A stretch of 19,151 nt of DNA from Cytophagales bacterium (GTDB taxonomy: Bacteria > Bacteroidota > Bacteroidia > Cytophagales > UBA9547): NCBI GenBank assembly GCA_013298205.1, contig JAAFJZ010000007.1:1-19151 (forward strand), in the 5' to 3' direction. The notes below the pieces were generated by a model. It saw only the letters and a list, made by a program, of their open reading frames with translations, searched no databases and was not told where the DNA came from. Shown here one piece after another: positions 13,432-19,151 of this stretch. The first letter of the stretch is position 1. Every line of letters begins with the position of its first letter. The position numbers were made by a program, and so were the translations under genes.

Positions 13432-14826
13432 ATGACGACACAATACGACTTAATCGTAGTAGGAAGTGGGCCAGGTGGATATGTGGCAGCAATTAGGGCA
13501 TCGCAATTAGGGCTAAAAACTGCTGTAGTAGAAAAAGCAGAATTAGGGGGAATTTGTCTAAACTGGGGTTGTATCCCAACCAAAGCCTTGTTAAAAAGTG
13601 CACAAGTTTTTGAATATATAAACCATGCCAAAGATTATGGGATAGAAGTAAAAGAAGCTTCTGCCAATTTTGAAGCGGTAGTAAAAAGAAGCCGTGATGT
13701 AGCAGGCGGAATGAGTAAAGGTATCCAGTTTTTATTCAAAAAAAATAAAATAGACATCATCAATGGTTATGGACGTTTGCAAAGTGGCAAAAAGGTAGAA
13801 GTAACTGCTACCGATAATACCAAAGTTGTGTACAATGCGAAGCACATTATTTTGGCTACGGGTGGTAGAGCAAGACAATTGCCTAATTTGCCAATAGATG
13901 GTAAAAAAATCATAGAATACCGCAAAGCCATGACCCTCGACAAAAAACCAGAATCTTTGGTAGTTGTAGGTTCTGGTGCAATTGGAGTTGAGTTTGCCTA
14001 TTTTTATGCTACAATGGGTACAAAAGTTACGATTGTAGAGTTTATGCCAAGAATAGTGCCCGTGGAAGATGAAGATGTTTCTAAACAATTAGAAAAGTCA
14101 TACAAAAAAATGGGAATTGATATTTTAACCAATGCCAGTGTAGAGTCGGTAGATACTTCGGGCAAAGGCTGTAAAGTAAAAGTCAAAACCCAAGACGGAG
14201 AAAAAATAATAGAAGCAGAAATTGTGCTTTCGGCTGTAGGAGTAGCTACTAATATTGAAGATTTAGGCTTAGAAGCTACAGGCGTAAAAACCGATAAAGG
14301 TAAAGTTTTGGTTGATGATTTCTACAAAACCAATATTGAAGGTGTATATGCAATAGGCGATATAGTAAAAGGTCAATCGTTGGCTCATGTGGCTTCTGCT
14401 GAAGGAATAATTTGCGTTGAAAAAATAGCAGGTCATCACCCTGAGCCCTTAAATTATGGTAATATTCCTGGTTGTACATATTGCAATCCAGAAATAGCTT
14501 CTGTAGGCATGACAGAAAAACAAGCCAAGGACGCTGGTTACGAAATCAAAGTAGGCAAATTTCCTTTTAGCGCATCTGGCAAAGCAAGTGCTTCTGGAGC
14601 GAAAGATGGCTTTGTGAAAGTGATTTTTGATGCCAAATATGGTGAGTGGTTAGGTGCGCATATGATTGGTGCAAACGTAACGGAAATGATAGCTGGAGTA
14701 GTAACTGCACGCAAGCTAGAAACAACAGGACATGAGGTAATTAAAACAGTACATCCACATCCCACAATGTCTGAAGCCATCATGGAAGCCGCTGCTGATG
14801 CTTATGGAGAAGTGATTCATTTATAA
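13432..14826 (+). CDS. lpd: Dihydrolipoyl dehydrogenase (E3)
   Basis: This 464-residue FAD flavoenzyme reoxidises the dihydrolipoyl groups of 2-oxoacid dehydrogenase complexes and the glycine cleavage system, passing electrons to NAD+. It has the FAD-binding GSGPGG at residues 11-16 and the redox disulfide Cys42/Cys47 in GGICLNWGCIPTK. The NAD-binding fold is GSGAIGVEFAYFYATMGTKV, the second FAD contact is YAIGD, and the catalytic pair is His443/Glu448 in HPHPTMSE. Every functional residue is present and the length is standard. The ATG at 13432 is well placed behind the promoter. The E1 and E2 partner genes are not adjacent, so it probably serves several complexes from a separate monocistronic unit, closed by the terminator at 14833. 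Confidence 0.97.
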   Translation: MTTQYDLIVVGSGPGGYVAAIRASQLGLKTAVVEKAELGGICLNWGCIPTKALLKSAQVFEYINHAKDYGIEVKEASANFEAVVKRSRDVAGGMSKGIQFLFKKNKIDIINGYGRLQSGKKVEVTATDNTKVVYNAKHIILATGGRARQLPNLPIDGKKIIEYRKAMTLDKKPESLVVVGSGAIGVEFAYFYATMGTKVTIVEFMPRIVPVEDEDVSKQLEKSYKKMGIDILTNASVESVDTSGKGCKVKVKTQDGEKIIEAEIVLSAVGVATNIEDLGLEATGVKTDKGKVLVDDFYKTNIEGVYAIGDIVKGQSLAHVASAEGIICVEKIAGHHPEPLNYGNIPGCTYCNPEIASVGMTEKQAKDAGYEIKVGKFPFSASGKASASGAKDGFVKVIFDAKYGEWLGAHMIGANVTEMIAGVVTARKLETTGHEVIKTVHPHPTMSEAIMEAAADAYGEVIHL

Positions 14827-14832
14827 AACCAT

Positions 14833-14884
14833 TGATTTAGAAGCACTAATTTTATTTAATGCGTGCTTCTAAATCATTTTTTTT
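14833..14884 (+). terminator. Intrinsic terminator of lpd
   Basis: A perfect 14-bp stem joins TGATTTAGAAGCAC (14833-14846) to GTGCTTCTAAATCA (14863-14876), with a 16-base loop, followed at once by eight T (14877-14884). It lies 6 bases after the lpd stop codon. This is the clearest terminator in the window. Confidence 0.9.
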
Positions 14885-15007
14885 AACTTAATCATTTAGC
14901 AAAAATATTGTAGGCATTTTGTGATATTAATCCATTTGAAATCAAGAATGCAAACCTATTTACGAATTGAAACATAAAATTCACTACAAGCTTTTGAAAT
15001 TTTCTTT

Positions 15008-16342
15008 ATGAAACTTTGGCAAAAAGAAACTGAAATTAATTCTTTAATTGAGAAATTTACCATTGGCAAAGACCAAATTTTCGATTTAGAATTAGCTGAA
15101 TTTGATGTATTAGGTTCTATTGCACACATAAAAATGCTGGCTTCTGTGGGCTTGATTCCCAATAATGAATTGCCAGAATTACAGAAAGAACTTTGCGCTA
15201 TTTACCAAAATATAAAAGAAGGAAAATTTGAAATTGAGGCCGGAGTAGAAGATGTACATTCTCAAATCGAGCTTTTACTGACCCGAAAACTTGGTGAAGC
15301 AGGAAAAAAAATACACAGTGGCAGGTCTAGGAATGACCAAGTTTTGGTAGATTTAAAGCTGTTTATTAGAAACCGAATTCAAGATTTGGTGGCAGATGTA
15401 GAAAAACTCTTTCTCACTTTTATCAAACTTAGCGAAGCCCACAAGGACAAAATGCTGCCCGGCTACACGCATTTACAAATTGCGATGCCTTCTTCTTTTG
15501 GTTTGTGGTTTGGAGCTTATGCAGAATCTTTGATTGACGATTTGGTAGTATTGCAATCGGCATATAAAGTAGCCAATCAAAATCCGCTGGGCAGTGGTGC
15601 AGGTTATGGCTCATCTTTGCCACTCAACCGCACGATGACCACACACGAATTGGGCTTTGACGACATGAACCGAAACGTGGTTTATGCACAAATGAGCAGG
15701 GGGAAATCTGAATACATCACCGCTTGCGCACTTACAAATATAGCACATACGCTTTCTCGCTTTGCGATGGATACTTGTCTATACATCAACCAAAATTTTT
15801 CTTTTATTTCCTTGCCCGACTCGCTCACCACAGGTTCTAGTATTATGCCACATAAAAAAAATCCTGATGTTTTTGAGCTGATTAGAGCCAAATGCAATAA
15901 AATCAAAGCTTTGCCTACCGAAATTTCTTTGCTTACTACTAATTTACCTTCAGGTTACCATAGAGATTTGCAAATTTTGAAAGAAAATTTCTTTCCTAGT
16001 TTTCAAGAAATCAGTTCTTGCATAGAAATTTGCGCTTTCATGCTTGAAAATATACAAGTAAAATCGAACATTCTTGAAGACTCTAAATACCAATACCTAT
16101 TTAGTGTAGAAAGAGTAAATGATTTGGTCTTGGAGGGAGTTCCTTTTAGAGAAGCTTATAAAAAAGTAGGAGAAGAAATAGAAAAAGGCAATTTTTTCTA
16201 CAATAAAACATTGAATCATACACATGAAGGAAGTTTAGGAAACTTGGGAAATGATATTTTAGTAGAAAAATTCAAAGCAACAATCTCTAATTTTGGGTTT
16301 GCCAAAGCCAAAGCAGCTGAGAAAAGACTTTTAACTTTATAA
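15008..16342 (+). CDS. argH: Argininosuccinate lyase
   Basis: The 444-residue enzyme carries out the last step of arginine synthesis, splitting argininosuccinate into arginine and fumarate. It belongs to the fumarase/aspartase superfamily and its signatures are complete: SGRSRNDQV (residues 104-112), PGYTHLQIAMP (151-161) with the Thr-His pair, NPLGSGAGYGSSLPLNR, and the flexible catalytic loop GSSIMPHKKNPD (276-287) with the catalytic Ser and the Lys/Asn contacts. The ATG at 15008 fits the family start (LWQKETEINSLIEKFTIGKD). It is slightly shorter than many homologues (about 455-465), but nothing essential is missing. It heads a tight operon: gldC begins 22 bases after its stop. No other arginine genes are in the window. 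The 123 bases between the lpd terminator and argH show no convincing promoter. Confidence 0.96.
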   Translation: MKLWQKETEINSLIEKFTIGKDQIFDLELAEFDVLGSIAHIKMLASVGLIPNNELPELQKELCAIYQNIKEGKFEIEAGVEDVHSQIELLLTRKLGEAGKKIHSGRSRNDQVLVDLKLFIRNRIQDLVADVEKLFLTFIKLSEAHKDKMLPGYTHLQIAMPSSFGLWFGAYAESLIDDLVVLQSAYKVANQNPLGSGAGYGSSLPLNRTMTTHELGFDDMNRNVVYAQMSRGKSEYITACALTNIAHTLSRFAMDTCLYINQNFSFISLPDSLTTGSSIMPHKKNPDVFELIRAKCNKIKALPTEISLLTTNLPSGYHRDLQILKENFFPSFQEISSCIEICAFMLENIQVKSNILEDSKYQYLFSVERVNDLVLEGVPFREAYKKVGEEIEKGNFFYNKTLNHTHEGSLGNLGNDILVEKFKATISNFGFAKAKAAEKRLLTL

Positions 16343-16364
16343 ATTTACAGCAAATTAATTTAGA

Positions 16365-16709
16365 ATGAAAAAATCAGAAATTAAATTCACCATTGAGCTA
16401 GATAAAGACCAAGTACCAGATAAAATATTTTGGGAAGCTGATGAAAGCCCAACGGGGAAAAAAGAAGAAGCAGGTTCAATTAATCTTTCTATCTGGGATG
16501 CGAAAGAAAAAAGCACACTCAGAATAGATTTATGGGGCAAAGAAATGCCAACTATAGAAATGAAAAAGTTTTTTATAGATACCATTGGAGGCATGGCTGA
16601 CTCTATCTTACGTTCTACTGGCGACCAAAAAATGTATGACCAAATGAATGCATTGTGTATGAATTTGGCAAACGATTTGGCTAAAGAAGCTGAATTGCAA
16701 GCACAATAA
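16365..16709 (+). CDS. gldC: Gliding motility protein GldC
   Basis: The 114-residue soluble protein has no signal peptide. It matches GldC of gliding Bacteroidota: an opening SEIKFTIELDKDQVPDKIFWEAD, the conserved core LSIWDAKEKSTLRIDLWGKEMPTIEMKKFF, and the helical end MADSILRSTGDQKMYDQMNALCMNLANDL. GldC is known from Flavobacterium johnsoniae as a small protein encoded next to gldB and needed for efficient gliding; its biochemical role is not well defined. Here it sits between argH and a yitT-family gene instead of next to gldB, with gaps of 22 and 21 bases, so it is probably transcribed with argH. Its presence suggests gliding motility or at least the related secretion machinery, though many non-gliding Bacteroidota also keep gldC. 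Confidence 0.9.
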   Translation: MKKSEIKFTIELDKDQVPDKIFWEADESPTGKKEEAGSINLSIWDAKEKSTLRIDLWGKEMPTIEMKKFFIDTIGGMADSILRSTGDQKMYDQMNALCMNLANDLAKEAELQAQ

Positions 16710-16730
16710 ATCTGACTAATAAACGAAAAA

Positions 16731-17588
16731 ATGGACTTCAAAAGGCATATAAACGAAGCTATATTATTATCGCTTGGCGTTCTATGTGCTAGTGTGGGCT
16801 TAAAAGGATTTTTATTGCCCAATGGATTTTTAGATGGTGGGGCAATGGGAGTTTCTTTGCTTTTGGAAATTATTACCCATGTAGAATTATCCATTTTTAT
16901 TGTTTTGGTCAATTTGCCTTTTATCATCATTGGTGCAAGACAAATTTCAGTGCATTTTGCTATAAAAAGCGCTTTAGCGATACTCCTACTTGCAGTTTGT
17001 GTGCATATTATAGAAGTACCAGTAGTTACGCAAGACAAATTATTGATTGCCGTTTTTGGTGGTTTATTGTTGGGTGCAGGTATTGGATTTGCGATAAGAA
17101 GCGGTGCGGTAATAGACGGAAGTGAGGTTTTGGCTATATATTTAAGCAGAAGAACTACACTAACTGTAGGCGATGCGATTACGATTTTTAATGTAATTAT
17201 TTTTGCAATTTCCGCATTTTTTGTTAGCATAGAAACAGCTATGTACTCTTTGCTTACCTATTTTTCCGCCTCAAAAATGGCAGATTTCTTGATAAATGGC
17301 GTAGAAGAATATATTGGCGTAACTATTATTTCAGAGCAGGCAGCTGCAATAAAAGATCAAATTACTAATCATTTGGGTAGAGGAGTTACTGTTTATAAAT
17401 CAGACTCAGGATTTGGAACATCAGGGCTGAACCCAAAAGACAGGAACATCCTTTTTTGTGTAGTTACAAGATTGGAAGTAAGTAAATTAATAGCTGAAAT
17501 AGAAATTATTGATTCCAAAGCCTTTATTGTACAGCATTCTATTCGTGATACTAAGGGTGGAATGATTAAGAAAAGACCTTTACATTAA
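16731..17588 (+). CDS. YitT family membrane protein (DUF2179)
   Basis: This is a 285-residue inner-membrane protein. Residues 8-190 hold about five to six hydrophobic segments with the family's glycine-rich turns: GLKGFLLPNGFLDGGAMGVSLLL (24-46), GGLLLGAGIGFAIRSGAVIDGSEVLA and YFSASKMADFLINGVEE (177-193). Residues 215-272 form the cytoplasmic DUF2179 domain (GRGVTVYKSDSGFG, then ILFCVVTRLEVSKLIAEI and AFIVQHSI). Members occur widely in Firmicutes and Bacteroidota. No function is firmly established, and transport has been suggested. It lies 21 bases after gldC and is likely the last gene of the argH-gldC operon. A long antisense frame here is a shadow. Confidence 0.88.
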   Translation: MDFKRHINEAILLSLGVLCASVGLKGFLLPNGFLDGGAMGVSLLLEIITHVELSIFIVLVNLPFIIIGARQISVHFAIKSALAILLLAVCVHIIEVPVVTQDKLLIAVFGGLLLGAGIGFAIRSGAVIDGSEVLAIYLSRRTTLTVGDAITIFNVIIFAISAFFVSIETAMYSLLTYFSASKMADFLINGVEEYIGVTIISEQAAAIKDQITNHLGRGVTVYKSDSGFGTSGLNPKDRNILFCVVTRLEVSKLIAEIEIIDSKAFIVQHSIRDTKGGMIKKRPLH

Positions 17589-17686
17589 AATATTTCATTT
17601 TTTTTGAGCCCTTTTTTGATAAAAACTGTTAGATAATAAAATTAAGAAATTAGAATACAATATTTACAAGCTAGTAAATTAAAAAA

Positions 17687-18181
17687 GTGAAACCCAGAAT
17701 TTCTATTATTGTAGCTGCCACCGAAAATGGAGTAATTGGCAAGCATAATTCTTTACCTTGGAAACTTGCCGATGATTTGAAGTCATTCAAAAATCTTACC
17801 CTAGGTAAGCCAATCATAATGGGGCGCAAAACATTTGAATCTATTGGAAGAATTTTGCCAGGCAGATTAAATATAGTGATTTCAAAAGAGAACGACTTTG
17901 AAGGTGTAGAAATGGCTTCCAGCCTAGAAGAAGCCATTAAAATAGCAGAAAAGGAGAAAACGGAAGAAATATTTATTATTGGTGGAGCCATGATTTATAG
18001 ACACGCTTTGGCTATTGCAGATCGCATCTACCTTTCTAGGGTCTGTATAAAACTTGATGGAGATGCTTTTTTTCCTGTAATCAAAGACCATGAATGGAAA
18101 CAAATTTCTAAAGTTCGTTTTGATAAAAGTGAAAAAAATGAATACGATTTTGATTTATTCATTTTAGATAAAAAAGTTTAA
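17687..18181 (+). CDS. folA: Dihydrofolate reductase
   Basis: The 164-residue enzyme reduces dihydrofolate to tetrahydrofolate with NADPH and is needed for thymidylate and purine synthesis. Landmarks: the Met20-loop region ENGVIGKHNSLPWKL (13-27), the catalytic Asp30 in LADDLKSFK, PIIMGRKTFESIG (42-54), PGRLNIVIS, the NADPH-binding GG pair at 99-100 in FIIGGAMIY, and the closing FDLFILDKK. Length and order are normal for a chromosomal type I enzyme, with no sign of a mobile resistance type. The start is GTG at 17687; no ATG precedes the conserved ISIIVA strand. thyA, its common neighbour, is not beside it. The GT9 gene follows after 8 bases and is probably co-transcribed. The 98-base gap upstream shows no good promoter. 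Confidence 0.95.
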   Translation: MKPRISIIVAATENGVIGKHNSLPWKLADDLKSFKNLTLGKPIIMGRKTFESIGRILPGRLNIVISKENDFEGVEMASSLEEAIKIAEKEKTEEIFIIGGAMIYRHALAIADRIYLSRVCIKLDGDAFFPVIKDHEWKQISKVRFDKSEKNEYDFDLFILDKKV

Positions 18182-18189
18182 TTTTTTTC

Positions 18190-19151
18190 GTGACTATTCA
18201 GCCTCAAACCATAGCCATAAGCCGCACCGATAGTTTGGGAGATGTGGTTCTTACGCTGCCAATTGCTGGCTTAATAAAAAAAAAGTTCCCTAATTGTAAA
18301 ATTTTTTTCATTGGAAAAAAATACACAGAATCACTTATTAGAAGTTCTGAATTTGTTGATAGTTTTTTAGATGTAGATGAAATATTGAAAGAGCCTAATT
18401 TATTAAAAATACATCAAATTAACACGATTATACATATTTTTCCCAATATAAGGCTGGCAAAAGTTGCTTACCAAATTGGGATAAAAAATAGAATCGGCAC
18501 TTCACATCGGTTTTTTCATTGGTTATACTGCAACAAACTAGTTAATTTTTCAAGAAAAAAATCAAACCTTCATGAGTCTGAACTTAACCTCAAACTTTTG
18601 AAGCCAATACTCGGAGAAATCAATTTATCAAAAAGTGATTTAGTTCCTTTTTATGGGCTAGAACACATTGTTCCTCAAAAAGAGGGAAATTCAATAAAAA
18701 AAATTATCATTTTTCATCCCAAATCAAAAGGAAGTGCGAGAGACTGGGATTTAAGCAATTATATTCAATTATCACAGGCATTAGATTCTGAAAAATACAC
18801 AATATACATCACGGGTACTGTAGCCGAAAAAGAGATTTTACACGCTACTATGCCAGATTTTTTTCAAAAGATACAAGCCCAAGATGTAATGGGCAAATTT
18901 GATCTGAAACAATTTATTGACTTCATCGCTTGTGCAGATGCTTTGGTGGCTTGTAGTACAGGACCACTACATATAGCAGCCGCTTTAGGAAAAGCTGCCA
19001 TAGGAATTTACCCTAACCTCAAGCCTATGCACGCAGGCAGATGGGCACCTGTAGGCAAAAATGCAATAGCCATTTCTAGTAAAAATGATTGTAAAGCGTG
19101 TGAATTACCGCAAGATTGCCTGTGTATGAAAATGATTTCATACCAAAATGT
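18190..19151 (+). CDS. Glycosyltransferase family 9 (heptosyltransferase-like), 3' truncated
   Basis: The frame opens at GTG 18190 and runs to the right edge without a stop, giving 320 residues. The fold is GT-B of the ADP-heptose:LPS heptosyltransferase type (WaaF/WaaC family). It starts IAISRTDSLGDVVLTLPIAGLIKKKFP, with the RxDSLGD nucleotide-loop signature. It has a first-domain strand FFIGKKY, then FHPKSKGSARDWDL near residues 176-189, YITGTVAEKE, and CSTGPLHIAAALGKAAIGIYP from about 255. The Cys-rich piece (NDCKACELPQDCLCM) is common near the end of this family, so little is probably missing. The likely role is transfer of a heptose or related sugar to the lipopolysaccharide core at the inner membrane. 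It lies 8 bases after folA; sugar and acceptor are unknown. Confidence 0.9.
   Translation, partial: MTIQPQTIAISRTDSLGDVVLTLPIAGLIKKKFPNCKIFFIGKKYTESLIRSSEFVDSFLDVDEILKEPNLLKIHQINTIIHIFPNIRLAKVAYQIGIKNRIGTSHRFFHWLYCNKLVNFSRKKSNLHESELNLKLLKPILGEINLSKSDLVPFYGLEHIVPQKEGNSIKKIIIFHPKSKGSARDWDLSNYIQLSQALDSEKYTIYITGTVAEKEILHATMPDFFQKIQAQDVMGKFDLKQFIDFIACADALVACSTGPLHIAAALGKAAIGIYPNLKPMHAGRWAPVGKNAIAISSKNDCKACELPQDCLCMKMISYQN

Noticed and set aside
13732..14088. Minus-strand ORF of 118 residues inside lpd
   Set aside because: Aromatic-rich antisense shadow of a complete, well-conserved lpd gene.
16355..17230. Minus-strand ORF of 291 residues opposite gldC and the yitT-family gene
   Set aside because: Both plus-strand genes match known families over their full length. 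The antisense frame is rich in Ser, Ile, Lys and Pro, has no coherent fold, and spans two unrelated genes.
17687..18181. folA as a mobile trimethoprim-resistance gene
   Set aside because: Length, motifs and base composition match its chromosomal neighbours, and no integron or transposon features are nearby.
1..19151. CRISPR array, tRNA, rRNA, insertion sequence or integrase
   Set aside because: No regularly spaced repeats, no cloverleaf-like or rRNA-like stretches, and no transposase or recombinase motifs were seen in any frame.

Overview
The window is AT-rich chromosomal DNA from a member of the Bacteroidota, probably a gliding cytophagal lineage. Four things support this: a gldC gene, promoters of the Bacteroidota type (TTG, 16-20 bases, TAnnTTTG), an absence of obvious Shine-Dalgarno sequences, and several families typical of the phylum (DUF7033/deacetylase-like proteins, a short RsmI-like methylase, a COG3014-type lipoprotein). 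The genus cannot be named from the sequence alone. All genes except one run left to right.

Left edge (1-1370): the end of a glycine/serine/valine-rich beta-type protein resembling fibre or surface-structure C-termini, a gene-poor stretch with a 32-codon ORF that looks frame-shifted, and a DUF6398 gene behind a textbook promoter. The following deacetylase-like gene (1371-2594) has coding sequence that continues upstream without a start codon. Single-base losses in homopolymers would explain this, so the left edge holds either decaying genes or assembly errors.

Middle (2655-8736): a secreted SIMPL-domain protein and an RsmI-like methylase; a signalling pair in which a free cyclic-nucleotide-binding (CNB) protein precedes a soluble CNB-coiled-coil-histidine kinase; a Wzx-like flippase; and one large unrecognised gene on the opposite strand whose stop codon overlaps that of the flippase.

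Envelope cluster (8861-13256): a coiled-coil lipoprotein translationally coupled to a bestrophin-type channel, a small secreted protein of unknown function, an M48 metalloprotease lipoprotein, and a large COG3014-like lipoprotein. All are predicted to act at or beyond the inner membrane.

Right part (13432-19151): housekeeping genes. lpd stands alone between a clear promoter and a strong intrinsic terminator. argH, gldC and a yitT-family gene follow as a tight operon, then folA and a GT9 heptosyltransferase-like gene that runs off the right edge.

I see no CRISPR array, tRNA, rRNA, insertion sequence or recognisable defence island. The best leads are the tandem CNB/CNB-kinase pair, the unrecognised convergent gene, and the lipoprotein-bestrophin-secreted protein-M48 cluster. 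None amounts to a demonstrated new system.
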